From: Auriscalpium vulgare | Lineage: Eukaryota > Basidiomycota > Agaricomycetes > Russulales > Auriscalpiaceae | DNA length: 64,000 nt | Assembly: GCA_019915015.1 (NCBI GenBank) | Contig: JAHBBC010000041.1 | Coordinates: forward strand, 177,557 to 241,556 | Reading direction: 5' to 3' | In this document: in pieces, positions 10,797 through 21,817 of the stretch | Layout of the letters: every line of letters begins with the position of its first letter | Numbering within the stretch: the first letter of the stretch is position 1 | Notes under the pieces: generated by a model | The model's database searches: none | What the model saw: the letters and a program-made list of their open reading frames with translations, nothing else | What the model was told of the DNA's origin: nothing | Position numbers and translations under genes: made by a program

Positions 10797-13700
10797 ATGG
10801 CGGACGACGAGGTCATCCACGACATCGACTCATTTCAAACTCTGGGTGATATCCTCAAAAGAATACCCATTCCCGACGACATTAAACATGTCCTACTACC
10901 CACACCAGCCCTGCGCAATGCCGATATCCAAGATTTCCCTGTCCCACCGGAGGCGAACGCGCCGTCTCTGCTCCAGCAGAGCACACTCTTCTCGAAGGGC
11001 CAAAGCTTCATAACGGCCGCAAATGCAATGGTCCTGCTCTCTAGGCCGATGCCGCCGCACACCGAGGTGTTGGAAATCCTGCAAAACCGCGTCAACCCCG
11101 CCCTAGAGACAGGCTATGCTTGCCTGGGCTATCCTGTTCAAGAGTCGGTCACTCAACAAACACTCAAAACCCCGATGTGGGTTCTCACCTACTGGTACGA
11201 GGTCCGGCGCATACTCGCTGCCAAGGCGCGCCTTTCTCTGGCCACTGCGTGGTTGAAGACTTGGACCGAGGGCTTGCTCAACGACGAGGTGAAGTCCCTT
11301 GCTGCAGACACGTCAGCACTCCTCGACGACTGGCCATGGGACGTACCCCTCCCAACGACGATGGGCGTCGATCCAAAGACGCTTACATCGTACTGTGGTC
11401 GGCGTTGGCTGGCGGCGGAGCATATGGATCAGCTGGGGATGCTGCTAGGTCATCGTCTGCAAAGACAAGGCAAGCCGGCATGTATACTGCCGAGTGCGGC
11501 ATCAGTCAAGCTCATTGACACGTACCGCAACCGCGCACGACTCAATGCTAGCGGAACATCTTACCAATCAATGCGCGGCATCACTCCCCTACGATTGGCT
11601 GGCTCGCAGCTGCAAGATGGATCACTCAAGGAGGTTGGAATGACGATCGGGGTGCGGATCGATGGCGCGGATGTGCTCTTGCCAGCAGCCGTACACGAGA
11701 CAAATCACTGGGTGTCCATTGCGGTCAGCGTAGAGCCACACACGGCTTTCTATGCTGATTCTCTTGGACGGAAGCCGCCCCGCGAGCTGTTGGAGATGAT
11801 AGAATGGTGGTTAGGACAACACGGAGCGACTGGGCCGCTTTCACTCAACGTGTTACCATGCACCCCACAGCTCGACAGCTTCTCCTGCTCTGTCCTCAGC
11901 CACAATTCTCTTGCTCACCATCTCATCCCCGACGACATCCATCTCCTCTCGGATACAGACTGTGTCGTGCAACGCATTCGACACCTTGCTGACATAATGT
12001 GTTACCTACGTGACATGGTCAGTGCGCGCTCAGCTTCACTTACTTGCGGACTCGACTCACCGACAGTGCAGGACAGTCTCAAATACAAGTCCAATATGCT
12101 AGCGCCTGGCATGCTTATACGGGCAAGTGCGCACACATCGGCGTTCACGAAGCCGCAGTTATTGAGTCTAGAAGGCGTCGTTAAGAGGCGACTGAGTGTA
12201 GCCACCAATGTCACGCCACTCACCGTGCCAGCCAAACGCACGAAGAAAAATGCCGCTTCGAAAGGAAAGGAACCGGCGGAGAGTTCCGGCAATGCGGGGA
12301 GCAAGCAGCAGTGGGACGAGGTCTTCAAACCGGCGTCGTTGAATCTGCATATTGCTGGAACGTCAACTGTAAGTGCCCAAAGAGGTTGTCAGCGCGCGAC
12401 AGCAGTAAGTAACAGAAGCTTTGCTTACAGGTTGCAAAGCGTTCGGGCGGAAACACAGTCGCTACGCACAAGCAGCCTAGTAGTTCACCGGTACTGCAAG
12501 ACCAGCAGCTCGATGAACAGAAATCAGATGCCGAAGGAGTTGCGGACGGCGCAGCTCCGTATGTGAACGAGATGGGGGAAGAAGATGGGAGCGACATGGA
12601 GATTGAGCTTAACCCTGGTGACCTTGTCAAATGGGTGCAGCCGAAGAAGGATGCGCGCCGGGGAGGACGGCCGCCGGATCCTCTGATGGACGCTCTCACC
12701 GAGGCTTGCTATCGCCGCGACAATCCAACTACGCTGCTCTGGCGCTGTGTCGGAGGTCCTGATAACCCTTGCCATCATACTTTCCGACATCGAGCGTTGA
12801 TCCGAGTCGTTCGTCATGCAAAGGACTGCCCCAAGCTGTCCTCAGAGCTGCGGGAGAAAGTGCACATACATTCAGCTGGAAAGGCACTGTCTGCGCAGGT
12901 CCAGGAGCTCACCAATTCGAAAGGATCCATGATGGTTGCGAAGGAACTAGGAGCTCAAGATGGAATTGGACAAGATGGGGAGAAGCAAGATGCAGGCGCC
13001 GCGACACATGCGTTCTTTCGGCAAGCAAAGGCGCTTGGGAAGCTCGAGCGTCACAGAAAGCTCGACCTTGCCATTCTTAAACTCATATGCGTCGCGGGTT
13101 TGCCAACATATATCGTCTCGCGCCCGGAGTGGAAGGAGATGCTTGAGATTGCCTTACCATCATATGCACCTTCAACCAGAGACAAGCTCGAATATGAAGG
13201 CATCGTAAACGAAGCATCGTGGGTCCGCCGGGAGCAACTCAAGTATCTGCAAGGTCAGGAAGACCTCACTCTCTCCTATGACGGCGGAACTTCGACAGGT
13301 CGTGAGTCCTACTGGACTGTACACGTCTCGACCTCAGACCGTGAAGTATACTTGATGGACACACGGGAGGCAACTTCCGAGTCGCACACTGCACCTTGGA
13401 TCGTTGAGAATGTCGCAAGTCCGGTACGTGGGCATTGGAACTTAACTACTTCAGCGATTTCTAACAACTTCGCGCAGATTGTCAATGCCATCGGTCCGTC
13501 CAGGTTTTCCGGCCTGACATGTGATAGCACGGGTAACACGCGAGCCTCGCGTTCCATTGCAATTCTGGCCCTCATGCCCACTGCGCTCAATCTTGCGGAT
13601 GTTTGCCATCACTTGAATCGCACAATCCTTGAGATTAATCTCATTGATGTTTTCAAACCGGTGCGCAAACGTCCACACTACCAGCATTAATCAGATCTAA

Positions 13701-15305
13701 TCCGCAACCAGATCATCCGTGTGGTGCGGCAGACAATAACATTATTTCATACCTCGCACGCTGGACATGCAGCCCTCAAGAAAGCTCGTGAAAAACTAAA
13801 GACAGGACGCGGCCTGGAGGCTATCGGAAAGACGAGATTCGCAACAATCCCGCTCTCTGCTCGCTCTGTCCATCGGTCCTCAGCTGCGATCAAGAAAGTC
13901 ATCCGTGAATCGCCTAACGGACTTTATGAGGTACAATTGATGGATCGACTAGACGAAATGACTTGCTGACAACATTCGCAGGAAATTGCTGAGTATTTTC
14001 AGCCTGCACCGGATGATCACCAGACATTCAAGTTCGAGTCTGGTCTCTCCCAGTTCATCGCGGCCACTTTGCCTGCAACAAAGGCATTAGCCTGCCTGGA
14101 GGCTCTGGAGGCAACTGCTGCCGACGTCTATATATTCTGGCATGCTGTTATTCGTGCAACAGAGGACGCCTTTCAAAATCCTAGGCTGTATTTTGACGCT
14201 GAGGTCGCGAACGCCATCCGCGGCATCCTCAATGCGCGACATCGCCAACTCTTTCTGGATGGCAACATAGCTAATAATGCATACCTTGCTGCAGCATATC
14301 TGAACCCTGGTTAGAGCCATTCTTTTGCTTGCATCTCGTCGCTGTCTTATGTGTGCATCAATCAGATCTTATCACGTCGGACCTGTGGCTACCGGAAGGC
14401 GAGAAGGTGACACTCATTGGTGTTCGGCATCCATCAATTTTCGAGTCCGTTGTCCGCTTCTTAGCCAACATCGGAGAGAAAGAGATCGTTCATGGCCATA
14501 AGAAGGCATTCTTGAAGTGGGCAAAAAAAGGGAAATCATTTACAGCCCAACTTCACAGGGAAACTCTAGCCTATGCTCGACACCAGTTCCCATTCGATCA
14601 TCCGCTCGACGATACGGTTCCGCAGGCGGTCCTTAAGTGGTGGAAGGGCCGTGTTGGCTCTGATAATGTGCACATCCTTCCGGTACGTGTTCGTGTCCGT
14701 ATGATTCACCGAGCGCTGCCGACTGATGCTGTCATGAATAGCATCTCGCTATCAAACTGTATTCCGTCCGAGTCAACTCCATGCCCGATGAACGGACTGG
14801 CTCTACATTCACATGGCTTACTCCAAAGCATAGGAATCGGCTATCCGTGCATAACATGTCTGCAATGACTCAAGTCCGACAGTACCACATGTCTAAGAGC
14901 AAGGTAAGCAACCTCCGTTCTTTATTGAAGTACACAGTGTTCCAACCATTCGAGCAGGTGTGCGCGCACACTAATCAATTCCCTTCGGTCAAGTTCTACA
15001 ACATCGAAAAGAAGGTATTCCCCTCTTCAGAAAACGCACCCGCACCGATGTCGGACGAAGAAGACGACAATGACGTTCAAGGTGAAGACCTGGCAGAACC
15101 GTACGAACCTGCCAATGCTTTCATCAAGATGCCTCACATCAACCTGAGGTCTGCAATTTTATCTGATGTCCTCGCGGAGGAAGCTCAGCTTCCTGCACGT
15201 CGGAACCCTGCTGTCGGAGTCAGTGCAGGTCAGGCTAGGGACGAGAGCATACCAGATTCTGATGAAGAGGACAATGATTTCAGCACAGATGCCTTGTTTC
15301 AATAA
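10797..15305 (+). CDS. Ulp1-like C48 protease fused to BED-finger hAT transposase
   Basis: Splicing at 12018-12071, 12369-12430, 13424-13477, 13661-13711, 13931-13981, 14310-14365, 14683-14741 and 14904-14957 gives one frame of 1,355 residues. The N-terminal ~405 residues carry a Ulp1/C48 peptidase triad: H304 in ETNHWVSIAV, D321 in FYADSLGRK and C364 in QLDSFSCSV. A linker leads to a BED-like zinc finger starting at C612 (WRCVGGPDNPCHH...HAKDC). The hAT RNase-H core follows, with D790 in LSYDGGTS and D853 in TCDSTGNTRAS, then NNAYLAAAYLNP. The C-terminal dimerisation region reads SVRVNSMPDERTGSTF and TPKHRNRLSV, with an acidic tail. Transposition is by cut and paste; the protease may process SUMO-type conjugates. 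The fusion is a reading from frame continuity across the 12369-12430 intron. A downstream ATG at 12563 could alternatively start a separate transposase. Confidence 0.88.
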
Positions 15306-15664
15306 GCCTCCCGAGGTTTCAGTATGTATTGTACGCGTTGTTACAATGTACGCTCGAGTGCTGCGGCAGCCTTGCAAAAGCCGCGTCTGCTGACAAATCA
15401 TGACACTTGTGTAGCAGGCAGCAGCGAATTCGTACAGGTCGGGGCACCTACGGCTAAGCTCTGGCAATTTGGCTATGGATACATACACTGCTAAATCTTC
15501 ATCTGATGCATTGAAACCATTCCAAATCCTCGTGTGTACGCGAAAATCGAGCTGCTACTGCGTGGGAACTAAACATCACGTGACTATTTCCCTGGTACGG
15601 TACCGGTTTGATACCTCCCCGGCTAGGAGCGCCACCGGTACCTTACCGGGGGGATACTGGCCAG

Positions 15665-15684
15665 AGGTTTTTCCCGCAACACTA
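15665..15684 (-). repeat. Right terminal inverted repeat of the hAT element
   Basis: Read on the minus strand it begins TAGTGTTGCGGG, matching the left end at 19 of 20 positions. It is followed by the second GTTGGTGT copy at 15685-15692. In the interrupted host frame the TIR's first three bases form a TAG stop. Confidence 0.95.
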
Positions 15685-17308
15685 GTTGGTGTTTCCTACA
15701 GCCGACCACAGCGTGAGGACCGTAGTGCACGTGAGGCCCCCTGCGGTAAACTGGCGGTGTCCCCAGTTTGCATTGGTGTTGTCCTCATCAATGTCGGCTG
15801 CGTTCGGGTCGGCGTTCTCGATGCGCTCGAGGAAGGACATTACATTAGCCGATGGCTCGCCTTTGTTGAGCGTTGTTCCAGCCTCTTGCAAGAACTCCAA
15901 AAGATCGCGCGCGCCGGGGATGGCTGGGAGCTCGGAGAAAGTGTCTGAATTGTCACGACATGGTCGGCAATCAAATCAGAGCATCTGATGAATGCACCGC
16001 TTACCGAGAAGGCTTTCCACTATGCGGGTGTGAAAACACACATGTGTGCATGTGAGCATGTGTCTAATTCAAGGAAATAAATCTCACCCTTCGTGCTGAC
16101 AACGATGAAATCTACGTCAATTGAGCCCGCCGGCAGCGTCATAGCAGGAGCCTGCAAGAAGGAAGCTGACTGGAGCATCAGATGAGCAGGGTTTTCCTCC
16201 GAATCGGACTCGCTAGCTGGATCTGTGCGCCGTAATTAGACAGGCTGTTGAATAGGATGAACACATACCGGGAAGGAGCGAGAGAGCTCTGCTTGTGGCA
16301 GCCCGCACAGCCGCAGGAGCTGCGTGCCATTAGGTCTAGCTTTGAAGCGTCGCACGATGAAAACGTACTGGGAAGGCGCAGGGGCGACATCGGAGCGGCC
16401 CTGGACTTCTTGATGACATCAGGGCGAAGCGGCGTAGAGTTCTCGTCCTTCCTGCGCTTCTTGCTCTGGTCCTGGATCTCGACGCCGGCGCTGGCGCCAC
16501 CCTGAGTCGCGCTGTCCCCTTCATCATCATCGTCTTCATCGTCCGTCTCGCTGACGGTCTTCTTTTTCTTCTTGTCCGTGCCCCTGAGACTGTTGCCAAG
16601 GATCTGCTCCGCTTTCCAGTGGTTACCGCATAGTGCCAGTAGCGGCTGCATGACCTCGAGCCTCGCAATTGCGTCATTCCACTTCTTCGCGTGGTGAGTT
16701 CGGTAATATGCCTTGTGGCGGAGCTTGCCCTGGTATCCAGCGGCAATCGGGAGGGCGGTCAGATCGGCTTTAACGATGCGAGCCGACGTCCTTATCTGTC
16801 GGTAGGTGACATCGTTAATCAACCTTCCATCGGCCTGGCGAATGCAGTGTCGCATGGGCGGGCGAGCCGAATTCGCCGCAGTCCAACCAGAGTCAGGCTG
16901 ATCCTCGCAGTCTGCGAGATTCCAGAGGATCTCTGCGGGGTACTGGCGGGGTCTGATTGCCGACGAGGCCTCGAGCAGAGGTGTCAATGGGGTGGATTCT
17001 CGGAGGGGAGTGCTGCCGCGGCTCAAGTCTGAACGCGGCATTCAGTACGCTGCCGTGATCAAGATAACACAAATATAAATACCGCTGCCGACATCCGAAC
17101 CCCGTTGTACCGACAGTTGAGCCAGCTCGGCCGTCAGGCGAAGGAGCTCATTTGAATGCCGTTGTTGAGACTCGTAGAGTTGCCGGACGTGTCGGTTCTT
17201 CAATAACTCGGGAAGGTCGAGGTTCTCGACGGAAAATGTGCCCAAGGAGAGTCCAGGTGCGTCAATAATACCGGGATTATAGGGCGTGCCCCAAGTAAAG
17301 TCGGCCAT
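15685..17308 (-). pseudogene. 5' part of the gene split by the hAT insertion
   Basis: The start at 17308 gives MADFTWGTPYNPGIIDAPG. An intron (17082-17029) follows the first exon. The next segment has LRESTPLTPLLEASS, RQYPAEILWNLADC, CIRQADGRLINDVTYRQI and LCGNHWKAEQILGNSLRG, then a basic/acidic low-complexity stretch. An intron in the 16.2-16.36 kb region is uncertain. Further exons read NPAHLMLQSASFLQAPAM, LPAGSIDVDFIVVSTKG, SELPAIPGARDLLEFLQEAG and SFLERIENADPNAADIDEDN. The last ends GNTN and then meets the TAG of the transposon TIR. Removing the element and one target copy restores the frame into 10363-9743. The protein looks nuclear but is unidentified. It starts 158 bp from the divergent gene at 17467, so the two may share a promoter. 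Confidence 0.75.
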
Positions 17309-17466
17309 GGTGATGGCGAGAAGATGAACGAGAGCGGCGACCTTGCAAGCGCTGAGAGCGGCGAACTTGCAAGCGCCTATCCCATCCTAAGCGCACGTCG
17401 GCTATGCCCGGGCGATCGGACCTCTTGCTACGACTCGTAGCTCGCAACACAGTTGACCCTGAAATC
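17309..17466. promoter_or_regulatory. Divergent promoter interval
   Basis: 158 bp between the start codons of the disrupted minus-strand gene (17308) and the plus-strand gene at 17467. It presumably carries both promoters. No TATA box was evident. Confidence 0.4.
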
Positions 17467-18141
17467 ATGGCGGAGAAATTGTCTCCGGTCTGTGAAAACA
17501 ACAGGTAGGGCCTTTTTTCTGATCCTAAATATGTGCTCGATGTAAACATTCTTCTCACAGTCCACCGCTACCTCCTTCGCCCCGTAAAGTCAGGTACGTA
17601 TCCGTGTAGTCTCGCTCCTGCTCAGTTCTTTGACCAGGTTACTCATATATTAATCCGTATAGCCACTCAACTGACACGGCTCTTCCTCGGCGTGGCATCG
17701 CCCGAACCCAAACTGTTTTTTTCCACAAAAATCAAGATGGCGACTTGGACGCTAGGGAGTACCGGTACCCCGAAGATTGGGGAAGGCCGGGAGCCCAGCC
17801 CGCGCTTGAGGCACGCCAACCCTCTCCCCCCGCGGGGATCAAGATCCGTGACTTTGCGTTCCCGCCCTCAGACGCGAGGCACATAGGCATGAGCCCGCTC
17901 ACGGCGAGGTCGTGAGTAGACATTTTCTCCGAGTCGCGACATCCTCACCATACTACAATCATTCAGATCTGGACCTCAGCATGACGCAGAGGCCTCGGGC
18001 ACAGATGCCGGAAATTCACTTGGCATCGCCCGCAACAAGTGCTCCCGCGAAGATGATGAAGAGAAGTCGCTCGTAGAGGCGGAGCCTGCGCGCTCTGTCC
18101 GGCGTTGCCTATCTCCTCGCAGCCCTCGTAAGGCGGCGTAA
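17467..18141 (+). CDS. Unidentified small Pro/Ser/Arg-rich protein
   Basis: Four exons (17467-17504, 17561-17593, 17663-17911, 17967-18141) join in frame to 164 residues ending in LSPRSPRKAA. The protein starts MAEKLSPVCENNSPPLPPSP and contains YRYPEDWGRPGAQPALEA, GIKIRDFAFPPSDARHIGMS and an acidic KCSREDDEEKSLVEAE stretch. It is largely low-complexity with SP/RK motifs, consistent with a disordered nuclear protein, and no domain was recognised. Consistent phases and canonical splice sites support a real gene. The function is unknown. Confidence 0.65.
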
Positions 18142-18254
18142 AAGCGTGCTTCGCGGTCTTAAAATCAGTCGGATGATTCTACTGTGCATGTTTGTATATA
18201 TATCCTACTGCCCTGCGAAGAAAACAACACTGTCTGTAATATATTGCTGCAATA

Positions 18255-20808
18255 TTAACACCCGCCTCGTCTGTCTGCCGCGGGATGCGCGCTCGAGCTG
18301 GGCCCACACCCGGACCTTCTCAGCGAGCGCGCCCTCGGTCCACCACCGCCGCTCCTCGTCCCACCGCGGAAACCATCAACAATCATCGTGAACCGCCGCC
18401 CGGCCCACGCCACGCGTCGCCAGCGCAGCGTCTCGCGCGACTCCTTCTCCTTCGTCTCATCCGAGTCGTCGCCTATCTGCACGTCCGCCTCCGTCTCGTT
18501 GCGCTCGTCGAGCATCTCCATCTCGTTTTGGCGAGACTCGCCCGATGCCCAAAACCCACGCTCGTACAGTCCGCGGCCCGGCCAGGCCATGCCGCGGACT
18601 GCCCAATCCTCGGGGAGCGCGTTGTGCGCGGTGAGCTTCTCGCCGGTGTCGACGTCTTTGAGGGCGCGGCGTGGGACGCGAATGAGGAGCCGCGTAAGGC
18701 TCTCCCAGGGAACGAGGCGCTCGACGGCAGCTAAGCCTTGAGGACTCTTCATGACCGTCGGCAGGAATGTCAGCATTACCGTGACGTAGGAGCCAGGCAC
18801 CTTCTGGTCCTCGAAGGTATCGAGATGCTCGAGAGCGTGTGCGAGCATCGTGAAGGCAATTTGCTGCGCCATGGTGAACACGGGCGGGGGATCCGTGGAC
18901 ATCTGCGCGTCGGAGAGCGCAGGCGACGCGTGCGTAGCGGTACGCTGGCCGTCGTTGCTGCGTCGCGGCTCCGCCTCGTCGACATCCATCTTCTCCTCCA
19001 CGATGCCTTTGTTTGCAAGCTTCTTCGCCGGCGCAACGGGGGCTCCTGCGCCGACAACGCCTGCCCGGCGCAGGACGCCGGTGGAACGCCCGTACTCGAG
19101 CATCGCGCCGATGTTGATGGCCGCCATCATGGTCCACTCGCGCGCCTCAGGAGCGTCAGTCGAAAGACGTTCCATGAAGCGCGCGAGTGTCGGCGCGAAG
19201 TCGTCCAGCTGGATGTTCGTGAACAACATGCCGTGCAGCAGGACGAACAGATCTGCGGTCCGGGCGTCGGGAGCGCTGCGCCGAGCTTGCGCGGCGGGTG
19301 ACCAGATGGAAAGCACGGATTCGCGTGACGTCTCGAATGGCCGGATGGCGATCATGCTGCAAACAACCTTAATTAGCAAATGCACGCGGACACATGACTG
19401 CACAACTGACCTTTTGACGAAATGGTACACGGCACGCAGCTCCTCGCCTTCGACTTCGCGACGAAGCAGGCCCAAATGGTGATGCAGTTTGCCTGTGCCG
19501 GGCATGTTCGCGACGCATTCCGCGTACCATTGCTTGGCGATCGTTCTCCAACGTTCCTTCTCCGGCTCGAGCTCCATCATCCTCGCCGCCGCGATGCCCA
19601 CGCTTAGACTCGGCGAGTCGTCGATGCGCGCGACAACAGCGGGATTTCTGCTGCTTGTTGTGCTCATCGCAGCGGATGCGTTCGCTGCGGTCGACGTGGG
19701 AGTCAACCGCTGCGCGCTGCTGGAAACAGCAGCGGCAGTGAGGGATGAGAAGGGGCCGGCGGAGGAGGGTACCATGGAGGCGATCGCCATGCGATAGCGC
19801 GCGAGGTCGCCGAGGGCCTCGAGCCATCCGGGCTTCAGACTGACGAGGGTTTCTTCTTCGAGGAGCCCCGTGTAGAAGGTGTACGCGTAATAAATGAAAT
19901 CTTGGAGATGTTCCATCGCTATCTTCGAGTCGAGCGACGAGTGGCGGAGGTTCTCCAGGAGACGATGGAATGCGTGGGTCCACAGACGAATGACAATATT
20001 GTACTTCTCGGGTATATTTCTTAATGATGCAGGGACGTTGGGAGCGAGCGAGATGGCGAGGAGATTGTGCATCATCTCCGCGAGTCTATATCGGCCGAGG
20101 GTCAGCGAGTCGTAGAGCAGAGACAGCGATGACTCACGATTTGTGATCCTCCACAGCCTTCTTCCACCGCAGCGACTCAGGATCTTCATTCCCACTGCCT
20201 CCCTTCAGCAAGACTCTGCTATCATCCGGCGTCACCTCGCCCGAATCCTGCAAGATCTTCGCTTCGAGTGCCGATATGTCGCGGTACAGCTTCTTGAGCT
20301 GGGCAGAGAATGCGTTGGTCTTTGACTCATCGCGTGGTTTGCGGTCGAAGAGAGAGGAGGAGGATGAAAAGTCGGTGGTGCTGTCCGAGGTGAGGGTGAA
20401 ATTAGATGAACTCGTCGACGGCGCGTATGACGAGGTGGAGGAGTAGTCCCCGGATGACTTCGGGGTGGGGGTTGGTTTCCGCGCCTGCACGAAGAAGCGT
20501 GCGAGGTCGTCTCGCTGGTGGTCGAATAGTCGTTGAGACGACTGTGGTTTGGGCTTTGCCACGGCATGGGCCAAGTGGGACATGGCTTCGGGCTCGGCGG
20601 TGCGGCGCATTGGAATGACATCCGTCTCTATATTGTAAAGCTTGGCGGCTCGCGGGGAGCTGCTGATCGTGAGGCGGCGCGAGAACTCGTCTGCGCTGGG
20701 CTCGACAACTACAGCTTGTGGCGGAGGAGGTGCGGCTGACGGTTGGCAGGCGGTGGTGTGTAACGCACCTGTGTTTCTTGCGCTGTGTAGCGACCATCCT
20801 CTCTGCAT
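18255..20808 (-). CDS. Est1/Smg5-7-like 14-3-3/TPR protein
   Basis: The start is placed at the ATG at 20808 (MQRGWSLHSARNTGALHTTA). Upstream in-frame sequence overlaps an inverted repeat and is doubtful. After a disordered Ser/Thr region come FSAQLKKLYRDISALEAKIL and, past an intron near 20140-20094, LAEMMHNLLAISLAPNVPAS and NIPEKYNIVIRLWTHAFHRL. The segment DFIYYAYTFYTGLLEE...GDLARYRMA follows, then WYAECVANMPGTGKLHHHLG, all typical of the Est1/Smg6/7 N-terminal helical repeats. A second intron near 19412-19355 precedes MIAIRPFETSRESVLSIW. In this family the domain binds phosphorylated Upf1 in nonsense-mediated decay or acts at telomeres. The last ~40 codons read more naturally in another frame (GALAEKVRVWAQ), so the 3' end is uncertain. 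Confidence 0.85.
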
Positions 20809-20944
20809 TGTCTGTGGGCTGGGGCGCTGTGTCCCGAGGCGCACAGAGCTGACGCTTGGGCATGTGCCGGGCCCTGGTACGCAGGCGGTGTTAACGGGGC
20901 GGGTGCGAGGTGTCGACACGTGGAGGGAAGTAGGAGAATTTGAC

Positions 20945-21240
20945 CTCGGCTCGCCCACGCGCCAGAGTGCGAGCCCGGCGTGAACGGGCCGCGCAAGCGT
21001 GCAGGGCAAACGCGACGCGGTAAGTTACTGTAACTCGCGTTCGTGCGTCGGACGTGCGCTCGCGCCGAGAGGAGCAGTGGGGGAGATGTGCGCGGCGCGG
21101 TGTCGCATATGCCGGCCTCCGCGGGGGCTTCGAGGACAATGCGCGCATTATGGCTAGGCAGTGCGGCGCGGTATATACTCACCAATAGTCCTGTTGGAAG
21201 AAAAGACAGCGAGACAATGATATTTGCCAGCTAAATGATA
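20945..21240 (-). repeat. Inverted repeat copy A (~300 bp)
   Basis: On the minus strand this segment runs from ATCATTTAGCTGGCAAATAT through CATTGTCTCG, CTATTGGTGAG, CACATCTCCCCC, TGCTCCTCTCGGCG and GACGCACGAACGCGAGT to TGCGCGGCCCGTTCACGCCG. The same blocks in the same order occur on the plus strand at 27065-27420. It lies just upstream of the Est1-like start. Confidence 0.85.
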
Positions 21241-21817
21241 TTTCCATAGGGTGTGGCCGGAAATCATGGCCGGCGTCTCATGACTGTGGCTGCCCGCGCC
21301 TATGGCACTTATATGAAGTTCCCCGTGTCCCACCATCGTTCGACCTGTCCCTTCAGCATCATCCCAGATATCCGCCCTACTCACCCGTTGAACACTCTCC
21401 CGTCATATCCAAATTCTCCCAGATTGTCGCGATAAAGTAAGGTGGGTCCAGGCGATATTCCTCCACACTACATTACCTTGGCACCTTCACGTCTATAACT
21501 CCCGGACAAAGCTTGCTAGTGCACCCGACAGGGTCCTCTTGCTGCGTTTGTGGTTGCTAGTTGTCTGAAGGTTGCTTTCTGCGTACAATACTCCCTGGCT
21601 AGCCTTGACGAGAGCCCGACAGGGACCGCTTGGCGCGTCGGGGCACATACATTTGCACCTGTGCCGCGCCATTCATTGATTGAGGCTAACATTTTAATTA
21701 AGATATCCCCTGCGAGTGTCCTTAAACGCGTGAAAACGCGTCGCGACACGCGCATTCCGACTGCGTCGGCATGTCTCGAACGGTTCGTCCCCAACCCCAA
21801 CCCACGCATCAAGTTCA
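21241..21817. other. Upstream region of the dioxygenase gene
   Basis: No gene was recognised in this 577-bp stretch. It presumably contains the promoter of the gene starting at 21818. Confidence 0.4.

Larger units (their letters stand above)
10364..15684 (+). mobile_element. Complete hAT-superfamily DNA transposon (Ulp1-hAT type)
   Basis: The 5,321-bp element is bounded by 20-bp terminal inverted repeats: TAGCGTTGCGGGAAAAACCT at 10364-10383 and its complement with one mismatch (TAGTGTTGC...) at 15665-15684. The flanks carry an identical 8-bp target duplication GTTGGTGT at 10356-10363 and 15685-15692, the hallmark of hAT insertion. Subterminal DNA at both ends is rich in CCGGTA/GGTACC motifs. 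Inside is a single spliced gene with no visible frame damage (10797-15305). Perfect duplications, near-identical TIRs and an open gene suggest recent movement. It interrupts a coding exon of a minus-strand host gene. Confidence 0.95.

Noticed and set aside
20809..21009. Extension of the Est1-like protein upstream to a start at 21009
   Set aside because: The extra residues overlap the inverted repeat and have no family similarity. The ATG at 20808 is preferred.
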